A DNA stretch of 24,542 nucleotides from a virus. Within the stretch, counting starts at the first letter, position 1, and every line of letters begins with the position of its first letter. Both the position numbers and the translations under genes were made by a program. Where the stretch lies: positions 1 through 24,542 of IMG/VR virus record IMGVR_UViG_3300020474_000105. One strand, given 5' to 3'. The notes below the pieces were generated by a model. That model saw nothing but the letters and a program-made list of their open reading frames with translations. It was not told the origin of the DNA and did no database searches. This document shows positions 7,349 to 17,015 of the stretch, piece after piece.

Positions 7349-8727
7349 TGGTAATAACCCCAGCGCACATCGGTGCTGGCGCAGCTGTATTCAGTGCTAT
7401 ATTCGGAGCTGTTAGTAGTAGCTCTGCAGCGTCAGCAAATAGACAACAACTTAACGACCAACGAAAGTACAACAAACAAGTAGCTGACCTTAAGCTTGCA
7501 GAGCAGATTAGTGGTTATCGCTATCAACTAGATGCTATTGAAATAGCTAAGGCTAATTATCAAAACGAACAAGATTTTCAAAAGCAAATACGAATAGATA
7601 ATTGGAAGCAGGAAAATCAGCAACGTGTTGATGGCTATAACGATGCAGTCAAGCTATTTAATGCTACTGAACGTGCCTACGAAGAGCAAGTAGACTTCAA
7701 TGAAATTTCTGCTGGTGTTGCTAAACGAGATGCAGCTCGTGTTTTAAATGAGCAGTATCAAGATCTTGCTTTCCAGGCAGAAGAACTACGCAATAATCTT
7801 GCTGATTTCCGTGAGAGTTCTGATCTACAAAAGGCACGTCTGGACTTACAAGAGCAGCGTGCTGAAGACACAGCTGATATCGATCGTTCTCGTGTAGCAG
7901 CAGAACTAGATGTTGCTACAGACCAATTCGATACAGCTTCGCGTGAATTAGCAGCTCTTACTGATGCCGGCCGTATGAAGGTTGCGGAGCAACTAAGACA
8001 GGAACGTACACGATCTCTACTTGAAGAAGGAACAGCTCGTGCTTCAGGTGCTGCTGGTCGTAGCGCCATGAAGGTACAGAACTCGATTATGGCTCAAAGT
8101 GCTCTTGCTCAGCAGTCAGTTGTTGACGCATTGATGAGTAACGAATACATGAGTTCGATTGAAAAGACTAAGCTTGTCAATAATCTGCAAAGCTCTGTCA
8201 CTTCTGCTGGCTTAAATATTCGTGCAATTAATAACACTTTAGCTGGTGAAGCTGAGCAGCGTAATGCTGACCGCCTTGGTATCAGCCTTAAGGATGCACA
8301 GATGGTACGAAGCATGGGACTTGATACCCGTAAGCTTTCTGCATCTATGACGAGTGCTAATGATCAATATGACTCTGATATCTCACAGATTGACCTTGAT
8401 CAATTTGCAGCAGATGTTGCAGCAGATAATGCAAGGCTTACTGAACCTGTTGTACCACGTGAGATTCCTAAACCTATTAAGCCACCTCAGACTATCTTCC
8501 AAGATCCATTGAAGCCTGACTTTGATGCTATTAGGAAGTTGAACAAAAAAGCAGGTAAGGCTCTCGTCTCTAATCCTGGAGCACAACTCGCTACTTCTGC
8601 TTCACAAGTGTTGGCTGGTATTAGCCAAGCTACTTCAATTCTTGCAGCTAATAGACCAGAACAGGTGACACCACCTCAACAGAATACCCAACCGACAAAT
8701 ACAGCGACAACGACTACGTCCCCGTAA
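7348..8727 (+). CDS. gp14: internal virion protein, T7 gp14-like
   Basis: This 459-residue protein sits where T7 has genes 13 and 14. It begins with a hydrophobic, small-residue segment (about residues 5-27, AHIGAGAAVFSAIFGAVSSS), then long alanine/glutamine/arginine-rich helical or coiled-coil sequence (about 28-330). It ends in a low-complexity Pro/Gln/Thr tail. This architecture (short hydrophobic N-terminus, ASANRQQ, long helices) is that of gp14, the core protein that leaves the head first and forms the pore in the outer membrane. It is more than twice as long as T7 gp14 (196). The start overlaps the gp12 stop, and the gp15-like gene follows after 6 bases. No separate gene 13 homologue lies between. 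Confidence 0.8.
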   Translation: MVITPAHIGAGAAVFSAIFGAVSSSSAASANRQQLNDQRKYNKQVADLKLAEQISGYRYQLDAIEIAKANYQNEQDFQKQIRIDNWKQENQQRVDGYNDAVKLFNATERAYEEQVDFNEISAGVAKRDAARVLNEQYQDLAFQAEELRNNLADFRESSDLQKARLDLQEQRAEDTADIDRSRVAAELDVATDQFDTASRELAALTDAGRMKVAEQLRQERTRSLLEEGTARASGAAGRSAMKVQNSIMAQSALAQQSVVDALMSNEYMSSIEKTKLVNNLQSSVTSAGLNIRAINNTLAGEAEQRNADRLGISLKDAQMVRSMGLDTRKLSASMTSANDQYDSDISQIDLDQFAADVAADNARLTEPVVPREIPKPIKPPQTIFQDPLKPDFDAIRKLNKKAGKALVSNPGAQLATSASQVLAGISQATSILAANRPEQVTPPQQNTQPTNTATTTTSP

Positions 8728-8733
8728 TAGCTT

Positions 8734-11529
8734 ATGGCACAATTTAAAGGGTACGCCCGGAGCAGAGGATTCCAACGAATCCCTGTTCGTGACAAAACAA
8801 ATAGACTAAAACAGCAGGCTGATGCAAACCTACGGGATGCAGAGCGTGCTCGTCAAAGTACGCTTCAGAATGCTAACCAGCATTTAGAAGATGTACGTCG
8901 TAAAAATGAAATTGAAAGACAGACACGTGAAACTAACGAACGTATTCGTCGGGAGCACGCACAGTCATACATTGATGCCTACCAGCTAAATGCTAATGCT
9001 GAACTACAAGCCCAAGAGTACGCTAACAAACAGCAGCAACAGCTGCTACAAGGACTTTCTAGTTTTTCTAGTACTTTAAGTGGTGTATTTGAACAGCAAG
9101 CTGAAAAGCAACGTACTGATCAACTTAATTCAGCAAACAGCTTTGCACTAAAGTTTGGCTTTACTGCTACTCAATTCCAACAGCTAACCACACTTGAAGG
9201 TGTCTTAAACGAAACTGAGCGCCAGCAGGCTCCTGTCTATCAGGAGATGATCGAGCGTGGTGCATCTGCTGAAGATCTCAACACGATCATCAATTCGTCT
9301 GGTTATACACGCTATGCCTACGGGGTAGCGTCTATGCAGTCAGCTGGTAAGCAGTTTGCCCAGTATGTTAGTCAAAATGCTGACGTTAAGCTAAAAGGAT
9401 TTACTCAAACGCTGAATGGTGCTGAATTACAAGGCAGCACTCAACATGCAGATATCCTTGAGCAGTTACGTCAGAACTACGTAAACGAAAACCTTGCTGG
9501 TTTTGATCCTGCCTTTATTGCTAAATATGCAAAGAAGGGTATTGATTTAGAAACTAATCGTAGGCTTGATGCGGCTATAAAGCGGCGCGACAAACTACAG
9601 ATAGAACTCCTCAATAAGACACAGCAACAGACATTTGTCAACCTTGCAGAAGAAGGTGGTGCAGCTGCTGTGCTGCAACGTATTCAGGAATTAACAGGTG
9701 ATGATAAGAGACGATTCAAAAATGTATTGTTTAACGTTGAAGGAAATATTGCTGAGCTTTTAAAGACTGGCTCACTGCCAGACGATTTTGTAGCGGATCT
9801 TGCTAAACAAAAGTTAGAGATTGGCAATCAACTTCAAGAGTTTGGTTCGTTGCATGAAGCTTTTTTTGATCGTCTGAGTATTGCTGAGGCAGAAGGTAAG
9901 AGAGCTGAGATTCGTGGTATAGAGGCTGAGCATGATTTACAACGTACATATACTAAAGAGACTTTACGTAATATAAAACTAGAGCTAGATGAAAAGGTTA
10001 GGCTTGGTCAAGCTGGGTATGGCGATATAATGGCAACTGTAAATGCAATGTCTAAGTTACCTGAATTTACAAAAGAGGATATCAGTGAAATTAAAGCATA
10101 TATACCTAAAACACCTGATGGAATAGCTGCGCAAAACACTATTAATCAGTGGAAGCTCGCAGAGGCACGTGACAACCAGCTGCCATCTGAGCGTGAAATT
10201 AGCGCTTCTGCATTGCTGCCTTCTCAAAAACTTGAGTGGTATACCAAAAGACAAAATGAAATTGATTCTGGATTTGACGATCAATATAAAAAACGACGTA
10301 ATGATTATCTTAAAGGTATTCTTTTACGTGCTTTAAATTTAGCTGATGCAACAGAGGATGATTGGCTAACGATTGATCCGTCTGTTAAAACGCTGTTCCA
10401 TCGATTGCAGGCTGACTATGACGACTTGCATGCTAGTGACCTAACACAAAACCTTAATACAAGACATGAACAAACGCAGGCAGTTATCGGTGCCAGAATT
10501 CCATCGCCTGGCAACCCTAACGCTACCTATAGTTTTACTGCTGCTGATGCCGAAAATCCTTTTAGTGGGAAAGTAAATGGGTTGTCTCTTCCAGATTCAC
10601 CAACTGGTTTTTCAACCTCTTCTGTTGATACTATCCTTAGTAACGGTAAAGAGAATTTAATTTATACACAACAGGTTGTTCCTGTGTCGATCATTGATAA
10701 CTACCTCGATGATCTTAGCTCTGGTAAACAAACAGATATGCCAGAAGCTTTTAAATATATTGGTAGAAAGATGGGTGTATCGCCTCAACTTATTCTAGAG
10801 GCACAGATTGATGTTGCTAATCAAAAAGATAATGGCAACAGAGAAGTAAAACTGCCTGAAAGTGCTGAGGAGTTTTACGACTTTGTAAAAGGTGAGCCTG
10901 CTAATGCATTGTCTGTGTACACCAACAGCCGCTATAAGAGCCGTGCTGCTGCCTCTAGGGCAATCATCAATGCTGGTGGTAGTGACATCTATTCAAAGAC
11001 CACACAGACGCTTCTGCTAGGCGCACAGCTATTGGCTGAAAACGGCATTACTGATAAAGAGCAGATGATCACTTTCCTTGCAATAAAACTTGCTGAAAGT
11101 GCAGGTGATCCTAATGCACCTGGAGATTATCAACTTGCAGATGGAACGATTGTTCCAGCAGGTACTCCCGGTGCAACACCTAGGTCTTTTGGTTGGTATC
11201 AGATTCACATGAGCGATGCTAATAAGTGGGGTAACATTGGTGCTGCCCGCCGTAAGGAGTTTACTGAGCTTTTCCAGCTTGGTCGTGCGTTCAAAAATGA
11301 GGATTTATACAATCCATACCTCAATACAAAGGCTGCTATTCATATCTACAAGAATGCAAAAAACTCCTTTACACCGTGGAGTGCTTTTAAGAATGGGTCA
11401 TATGAAAAGCACTTAGACACAGCAAGACAAGTTGTAGAGCAGTGGGAATCTGAACAAAATCAAACCCCCTGGAATCGACCATCCAATATGACTAAAGAAG
11501 CACTGGAGGCTATCAATGGAAAGAATTGA
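8734..11529 (+). CDS. gp15: internal core/ejection protein, gp15-like, with C-terminal lytic transglycosylase domain
   Basis: This 931-residue protein is longer than T7 gp15 (747). Residues 1 to about 700 are helical, Gln/Arg/Glu-rich, as in the ejected periplasmic tunnel protein. Residues about 755-918 form a lysozyme-like (SLT-type) domain: MITFLAIKLAESAGDPNAPG, then SFGWYQIHM, then DLYNPYLNTKAAIHIYK, then a PWSAFKNGSYEKHL end. The likely catalytic glutamate is E788 in KLAESAGDP; the 'S/GxxQI' strand and the 'NPyxNtkAA..iy....W..' region are classical. It would cut peptidoglycan during DNA ejection. In T7 this activity is at the N-terminus of gp16. The gene starts 6 bases after the gp14-like stop and overlaps the gp16-like gene by 14 bases. 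Confidence 0.88.
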   Translation: MAQFKGYARSRGFQRIPVRDKTNRLKQQADANLRDAERARQSTLQNANQHLEDVRRKNEIERQTRETNERIRREHAQSYIDAYQLNANAELQAQEYANKQQQQLLQGLSSFSSTLSGVFEQQAEKQRTDQLNSANSFALKFGFTATQFQQLTTLEGVLNETERQQAPVYQEMIERGASAEDLNTIINSSGYTRYAYGVASMQSAGKQFAQYVSQNADVKLKGFTQTLNGAELQGSTQHADILEQLRQNYVNENLAGFDPAFIAKYAKKGIDLETNRRLDAAIKRRDKLQIELLNKTQQQTFVNLAEEGGAAAVLQRIQELTGDDKRRFKNVLFNVEGNIAELLKTGSLPDDFVADLAKQKLEIGNQLQEFGSLHEAFFDRLSIAEAEGKRAEIRGIEAEHDLQRTYTKETLRNIKLELDEKVRLGQAGYGDIMATVNAMSKLPEFTKEDISEIKAYIPKTPDGIAAQNTINQWKLAEARDNQLPSEREISASALLPSQKLEWYTKRQNEIDSGFDDQYKKRRNDYLKGILLRALNLADATEDDWLTIDPSVKTLFHRLQADYDDLHASDLTQNLNTRHEQTQAVIGARIPSPGNPNATYSFTAADAENPFSGKVNGLSLPDSPTGFSTSSVDTILSNGKENLIYTQQVVPVSIIDNYLDDLSSGKQTDMPEAFKYIGRKMGVSPQLILEAQIDVANQKDNGNREVKLPESAEEFYDFVKGEPANALSVYTNSRYKSRAAASRAIINAGGSDIYSKTTQTLLLGAQLLAENGITDKEQMITFLAIKLAESAGDPNAPGDYQLADGTIVPAGTPGATPRSFGWYQIHMSDANKWGNIGAARRKEFTELFQLGRAFKNEDLYNPYLNTKAAIHIYKNAKNSFTPWSAFKNGSYEKHLDTARQVVEQWESEQNQTPWNRPSNMTKEALEAINGKN

Positions 11530-14500
11530 CTTAACTGGTAGCTACACTCCAGATGTCTCACAATCATCACAAAATGCTGAGGCTTTGCGAGAAGAGCTTA
11601 CAGCTGCAAATATGGAGGAAAGGATCGAAGCTGATGAAGCACTAGGTCCTGCACAATCAGAACTTGAACTTGAACCTACTGAAACTAAAGTAGAAGATGG
11701 TCTAGAACTTATCTCACCACACGGCAGTCAATATGCCGTACCTACTGAAACAGCTCCTGCTAATCCAGAGGCTGCTCAGCGGATGATTGCACCATTTGCT
11801 GGTGTTACTGATCTTGTTACTAAGGCTGCTAATCTAGTCCCTGGCCTTGAATTGGAAACTGCTCCTGACTTCGACGACCCTGTTGCACAGGGTATACGTG
11901 AAGTTAGTGAGGTTTTGATCCCTACATTGATAGGAACTGGTGCTGTTGTTGGCCTTGGTCGCGCTGCTACATCCGGCGTGATGCTTGGTGCTAAGACCAA
12001 GATGATTGGTGAGATTGGTGCATCTCTTGGTGTTGATATGGCAGTGTCTGGTCTTGCGCTAGACGATGACGACAAAACTGTAACTGAACTGATGGGTGAG
12101 CACTGGGGTATAGAAACTCCTCTTTTTGACCTTGCACGTAGTTCACCTGACGGTAATCGCCTAGTGCAGATGCTTGAAAACCTTGGGTTCTCTACTTTTG
12201 GTGAACTTCTTGGCGCAGCTTGGGCATCTCGTCAATCTATCAAGTTGTTGTCTACAGGTGATGAAGCATCAGAAGCTGCTATTAAAAAACTTCCAGTAAT
12301 TAGTGATGAAGATCCTGTTACTGATGTTATTACCACCAAGCGTGCTCAGACTGCTAAAGCTGTAGACGCTGAGATTGAAGAAGTTCTTGATAAAAAAGGC
12401 TTTAATTTGCCTGGGTTTCAATCCGATAAAACTATTGCAGAAGGTGGTACATTACCTGGCTATCAAGAAAACACCTTCCGTTCTTTTGATGAATACAACC
12501 CCTTTATCCACAAAGGTGCCGAGCCACACGAAAAGATCGTCATCAATGCTGATGCTAACCCGACACAAGCAAAGGTAGATCGTGCTGCGATCATGACTAA
12601 CCAGGGTACTAACTACGGTAAGCCTGCTCCTGCTGCTACTGAATCCTTCTCCCGCAAGTTCATGCAGGCACCAGAAGGTTCTGAAAAAGCACAGGTGTTA
12701 GAAGAGTTCTTTGATGGTTGGTCGCCCAGCGTCCAAGCATTGATCAACGACAAGCCAATGCCTTCTGAAGTCATTGAGCAGATGTCTGATCGTGTTGTAC
12801 AAGCAACTATGGGTACTGACGTAGGTATCGACGAATATCGCCAACTTATGAGCGATATGAAGACGATGGTCTATGAAAGCCATAAGTTCCTTGGTGAGAA
12901 AGAATGGGTTGCTTCATCTAAAGCATTCCGTGAAGTCTTCCGTAAAATCTATAACCCCGAGCACATGGTGTCTCGTGGAATGATGGCTGCTCAAGCTGGT
13001 GACAACGCATCTAGCTTGGCTGGTGCTGCTGGTGTTCTGAGTAGAACTGGTAAAGACTCAACCCGCCAGCAAATGCTGATGTGGGATAAGATGGGTCTAC
13101 TTGCTCAGGAAGTCAGAGCTAACCAATATATTGCTGGTAAGAGCTTAGAACTTAAAAAGCTGGTCAAGAATGGAGACCATCCAAAAGTCCAGCAATGGTT
13201 CAACGAACAAGGTGCTGCACTGGAGACAGGGTTAGAAGCTGCCAGACAAAAAGGTCTACAGAGCGTAGCTTCTTACAAAGAGATTGCTGAAAAGAACCCA
13301 GAATATCTACAACCATTTCTTAAGGTTATTGAGGAGATTGATGGTAATGTTGATACTCTTGAAAAGCTATTCCGTTATGCTGAGAATAACATAGGTATTC
13401 TTAAAAAGGGTGCATTAGGTTTAGACTTTATGAATCCTGAAATACCTAGTTGGTTTATGAATGGGGTAAGAGGTTTAGTTTATAACTCACTACTTTCTGG
13501 TAAAGCGGCCTTCAACGCTGCAAAAGGTAATATCTCTGGTTTGCTACTTGAGCCTACAACTGTAATGTTAGGTGCAGCACGCGACTGGGATACAGAGGGT
13601 ATGAGGCGTGCATTCCATCAGTATGCTGGCTTTGCTGATGCGTTTGGTACAGCATCTAAAGTTTTTGCTGACAACTGGAAACAAGCACAGAATAGTCCAA
13701 TTCAGAATCTTGTTAGACCTGATTTCCAAGTCAAGCAGCTAGATAACTTTGAAGCCATGGAAATGATGGCTGATGTTTGGAAAAAGAGTGATCCTCTTAC
13801 TGCTGAGCATGGTAAATACCTCATTTGGAATGTCAGCAAAAGCTTGTATGGATTTAACAATTCTAAGTATCAAAAGTATGGCCTTAATGCCATGCATGCC
13901 TTAGATGGTTTCTTAGGTTCGATGCTCGGCACTGCTCATGCACGTGGTAAAGCGTACGACACGTTGATGGAAAATGGTTTCCGTAATAGTGCTGATTTTT
14001 CTGATAAGTTTGATGATCTAGCAAAAGCTGAATATGACAAGCTATTCCATACTACTGGACCAAAGAAGGGACAGCTTCGTGACGAAGCAGTTATCTATCA
14101 AACGAAAGAGCTTGCTCTAAGTTTAGATAATGAAATGGCAGAAAATCTTGCCAAATTTACTGCACGAGCACCATTTCTTCAGGCATTTATGAGGTTTGCT
14201 CGTACGGGTTTTAATGCTATCAAACTTGATCTTACCTACATCCCTAAGCCTAAGATGGCTTTATTTAATGATTCTAGTAAGGTTTCACGTTTGTTTGCTG
14301 CTTCTACTAAAGAGCAAAAGATTAACTCTTTAAAAGAATTTGGTTATAGTGAGTACAGCGAAAACATGTATAAGGCTCTCAAGTCTAAATACATTGGGCG
14401 TCAAATGGCAGGTGGTGGAATTATTACACTTGCTGGTCTTGCTGCATTCAATGGCAAACTTACAGGTGCTGGTGATCAAGATAAAAACGTACGACGATAT

Positions 14501-15496
14501 CGTACCGAGATGGGTACTGTCGACAATTATCAATTGTTTGGTATTGATCACCGAGGGTGGGGTCCTGTTTCTCAGTTACTTACTATTGTTGGAACATTGG
14601 CTCAAAACCATGACAAGATTGAGCCTGCTGATATGGAGGAGTTCTTTAAAATTACTGCGTACGCAATCTCCATGGGTCCTGCTAGCCAAAGCTTTTTGAC
14701 TCAATTAGAACCTCTTGTTAAATTACTAAATGGTGATGGCGCAGCAGCCCGACGTTTTGTTGCTAACGAAATTAACGCTCATATTCCTAGTGCTGGTCTT
14801 CGCACTATGATTAGTGATGCAGTTGATCCAAGCCTTAAAGTTATCGAAGAATCCCTTATGGATTATCTAAAGAATAAAAATAAGTTCTTGTTCTCCCAAG
14901 AATTACCCTCTGTTCGAGACATTTATTCTGGTGAACGTGTACGTATGGAGACACCTTCTATTGCTTTGAACAACCGTGCCAATCCATTCTTTAAACTCAA
15001 CCCTTCTATCGAAGATTGGAGAATCAGACTTAGGGATACTGGATGGAGTGGTTTGCAGAATTTCTACAAATGGCCTGGTACAGTAGAAAACGTCATTCCT
15101 GAAGAACGCGCATTTATTCAAAACTATATTGCTGACAATGAACCTCTAGCTGCTCAAATCGTTGAGCTTTTAAATGACGAGAGGTATATGGGTCCATTTA
15201 ACAAAACTGTAGCTGCAATGCGCGAGGCTGGTGCAGATTTTGATTCTGTCCGCCTTAACAATACAAAGCTCTACCAACGTCTTGAAGAAATCCATAAGGA
15301 AGCAAGAGATCGTGCATTCTTTGAACTTGAAAAACAATACGAGGAGTACGGCATTATCAAGCGTTTGACTAAGACTCGTGATCGTGCAATGCAACAAAGC
15401 GATTCAGAGCGGGCGGCGACTTTAGAACAACAGCGGCAAACTGTCCGTGAACAACTAACCAAAAAACTACGCCAAGAGCGTCCTGATAAACAATGA
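11516..15496 (+). CDS. gp16: internal core/ejection protein, T7 gp16-like, lacking the transglycosylase domain
   Basis: This 1326-residue protein nearly equals T7 gp16 (1318), the large core protein that helps form the DNA conduit across the envelope and pulls in the first part of the genome. The N-terminus (about 1-110) is acidic and probably disordered, with no lysozyme motif. Hydrophobic glycine/alanine-rich segments follow at about residues 135-190 (VLIPTLIGTGAVVGLGRAA and beyond) and about 963-980 (AGGGIITLAGLAAF), candidate membrane-inserting parts. The C-terminal 60 residues are charged coiled coil. The ATG at 11516 has a good ribosome site (GGAGG, 6-base spacing) and lies inside the last codons of the gp15-like gene; the stop overlaps the fibre gene by 4 bases (ATGA). 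Confidence 0.9.
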   Translation: MERIDLTGSYTPDVSQSSQNAEALREELTAANMEERIEADEALGPAQSELELEPTETKVEDGLELISPHGSQYAVPTETAPANPEAAQRMIAPFAGVTDLVTKAANLVPGLELETAPDFDDPVAQGIREVSEVLIPTLIGTGAVVGLGRAATSGVMLGAKTKMIGEIGASLGVDMAVSGLALDDDDKTVTELMGEHWGIETPLFDLARSSPDGNRLVQMLENLGFSTFGELLGAAWASRQSIKLLSTGDEASEAAIKKLPVISDEDPVTDVITTKRAQTAKAVDAEIEEVLDKKGFNLPGFQSDKTIAEGGTLPGYQENTFRSFDEYNPFIHKGAEPHEKIVINADANPTQAKVDRAAIMTNQGTNYGKPAPAATESFSRKFMQAPEGSEKAQVLEEFFDGWSPSVQALINDKPMPSEVIEQMSDRVVQATMGTDVGIDEYRQLMSDMKTMVYESHKFLGEKEWVASSKAFREVFRKIYNPEHMVSRGMMAAQAGDNASSLAGAAGVLSRTGKDSTRQQMLMWDKMGLLAQEVRANQYIAGKSLELKKLVKNGDHPKVQQWFNEQGAALETGLEAARQKGLQSVASYKEIAEKNPEYLQPFLKVIEEIDGNVDTLEKLFRYAENNIGILKKGALGLDFMNPEIPSWFMNGVRGLVYNSLLSGKAAFNAAKGNISGLLLEPTTVMLGAARDWDTEGMRRAFHQYAGFADAFGTASKVFADNWKQAQNSPIQNLVRPDFQVKQLDNFEAMEMMADVWKKSDPLTAEHGKYLIWNVSKSLYGFNNSKYQKYGLNAMHALDGFLGSMLGTAHARGKAYDTLMENGFRNSADFSDKFDDLAKAEYDKLFHTTGPKKGQLRDEAVIYQTKELALSLDNEMAENLAKFTARAPFLQAFMRFARTGFNAIKLDLTYIPKPKMALFNDSSKVSRLFAASTKEQKINSLKEFGYSEYSENMYKALKSKYIGRQMAGGGIITLAGLAAFNGKLTGAGDQDKNVRRYRTEMGTVDNYQLFGIDHRGWGPVSQLLTIVGTLAQNHDKIEPADMEEFFKITAYAISMGPASQSFLTQLEPLVKLLNGDGAAARRFVANEINAHIPSAGLRTMISDAVDPSLKVIEESLMDYLKNKNKFLFSQELPSVRDIYSGERVRMETPSIALNNRANPFFKLNPSIEDWRIRLRDTGWSGLQNFYKWPGTVENVIPEERAFIQNYIADNEPLAAQIVELLNDERYMGPFNKTVAAMREAGADFDSVRLNNTKLYQRLEEIHKEARDRAFFELEKQYEEYGIIKRLTKTRDRAMQQSDSERAATLEQQRQTVREQLTKKLRQERPDKQ

Positions 15497-17013
15497 CATA
15501 CGCAGAAAGTAATTTTGCAGGATCAGCTATTGCGGCTAACAACCAGGCAGCTTTTACATTCTCTTATTTGGATGTAAGTGAAATCAGGGTTGACATTACT
15601 GTAGGTAGTACCACCACTACATATTCAACCAGTTCCAGCCCTGCTGGCTTTACTGTTGTCTCACCTAATCAGTTTGTCACTCTTAGCAGTCACCCTGCTG
15701 ATACGGATGCTATTCGTATCTACCGGCTTACTAACCTTGATACTACGCAAGCTACGTTTGTATCTGGTTCAGCAATTAGTGCTAATGATCTAAATAACAA
15801 CTACAAACAAACGCTTCAGGCTGCACAAGAGACACGCCTTGAAGCCTCACAAGCTACATCAACCGCTGACACAGCGAAGACAACGGCTGATGCTGCGGCC
15901 GTTACTGCTGGCAATGCCGTTACTACAGCAAATAATGCCGTTACAACGGCCAACGGTGCTGTTAATACAGCTAATGCTGCAAGTGCAACGGCTACAAATG
16001 CAGACAACACGGCTACTAATACGGCTAATACTGTGGCGTTGTACGTCCATGACGGTACAAATCCTACGGGATCTGGTGTTGGAGGTGACCCACAAGGTCT
16101 TGCTTATGCAATCAACACTGCTAACAGTGCCTCTACAGCATCAACGAATGCAGTTAATACAGCTAACACAGCCGACGCAAATGCAACAGCAGCACTAAAC
16201 AACTCACGTGAATCTGATGGTTCAGGTGGTTTTGTTTCTGCTGTCACCAAAGCTAACACCGCAATTACAACAGCCAACGCGGCTGATGCAACGGCAAATA
16301 CAGCTTTAAACACGGCAAATACAGCATCTACCACAGCTACAGGTGCTGTCACAACAGCAAACTCAGCTTCTGCTACGGCGACAGCTGCGGCCAACGCTGT
16401 TGCTAATGCGGCTTTCTACAGCCCAGTAGCTACTGTAGGCACCATTCCAAGTAGTCCTGCAAACCTCGATCGTATCGAAATTGCAAACTCTACAGGTGTT
16501 GAGTCATTTACACCCCTTACTGGACTTCCATCTGGTTTTGTAGGTAGTTCTGACCTTGTCGTACGTCTTGAGTACGACAGTGCAAATACAACTTGGACTT
16601 GGAAACAGTATTTTGCTGCAGACCCTGAAGGACGATATTTAACTAATTATTTACCTGTTGTCAAAGGTGATGGTACTAGCAGTGGTCAAGTTGGTAAAAT
16701 TCAACTTAATTGTTCAAACAATAACCACGGTGTTGCTATTCAATCACCTCCTCATAGCGCAGGAGCAACATACACACTAACTCTGCCTACAGCTCTGCCT
16801 AGTGTTAATGGTCAGTCTCTTATTTCTGATACGTCAGGAAACATGAGCTTCACTACGGTAGATGCTGCATTTGTCGAAACCCCGCAAACACTTACTACAA
16901 GTAAGGTTATCTCAGCTAATGTAAACTCTGCAATTATGGGTCCGACTGTTTCTATTGCTAGTGGTACAACCATTACCATTGGCGCTAATTCATTACTCAC
17001 TGTACTTAAATAA
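15493..17013 (+). CDS. gp17: tail fibre protein with T7 gp17-type N-terminal anchor
   Basis: This is a 506-residue fibre. Residues about 1-118 match the phage T7 tail-fibre N-terminal domain that docks on the tail (MTYAESNFAGSAI, FTFSYLDVSEIRV, a 'VTLSSHPADTDAIRIYR' strand, then the FVSGSAISANDLNNNYKQ linker). Residues about 118-308 are Ala/Thr/Asn heptad repeats, a probable trimeric coiled-coil shaft, broken by two Gly-rich insertions. The C-terminal part (about 309-506) is predicted mostly beta and ends ISIASG-like strands then NSLLTVLK. It starts at an ATGA overlap with the gp16-like gene. No obvious large receptor-binding head is present, so the downstream fibre genes probably supply the tip. 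Confidence 0.88.
   Translation: MTYAESNFAGSAIAANNQAAFTFSYLDVSEIRVDITVGSTTTTYSTSSSPAGFTVVSPNQFVTLSSHPADTDAIRIYRLTNLDTTQATFVSGSAISANDLNNNYKQTLQAAQETRLEASQATSTADTAKTTADAAAVTAGNAVTTANNAVTTANGAVNTANAASATATNADNTATNTANTVALYVHDGTNPTGSGVGGDPQGLAYAINTANSASTASTNAVNTANTADANATAALNNSRESDGSGGFVSAVTKANTAITTANAADATANTALNTANTASTTATGAVTTANSASATATAAANAVANAAFYSPVATVGTIPSSPANLDRIEIANSTGVESFTPLTGLPSGFVGSSDLVVRLEYDSANTTWTWKQYFAADPEGRYLTNYLPVVKGDGTSSGQVGKIQLNCSNNNHGVAIQSPPHSAGATYTLTLPTALPSVNGQSLISDTSGNMSFTTVDAAFVETPQTLTTSKVISANVNSAIMGPTVSIASGTTITIGANSLLTVLK
15844..16416 (+). repeat. Ala/Thr/Asn heptad repeats in fibre shaft
   Basis: Degenerate 7-residue (21-base) tandem units such as NAVTTAN, NAVTTAN, GAVNTAN, AASATAT run through residues about 118-308 of the fibre. 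Two Gly/Asp-rich breaks (around residues 184-203, and 238-249, RESDGSGGF) split the array into three coiled-coil blocks. The nucleotide units have diverged, so this is protein-level repetition rather than a fresh DNA duplication. Confidence 0.8.
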
Positions 17014-17015
17014 CA

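Noticed and set aside
8383-8586. Antisense ORF in the gp14-like gene
   Set aside because: No start signal or motif, and it is opposite a gene supported by length, order and composition.
15816-16394. Antisense Ala/Val-rich ORFs that look like membrane proteins
   Set aside because: They mirror the Ala/Thr/Asn heptad repeats of the fibre shaft; hydrophobicity is a by-product of reading GC-rich repeat codons backwards.
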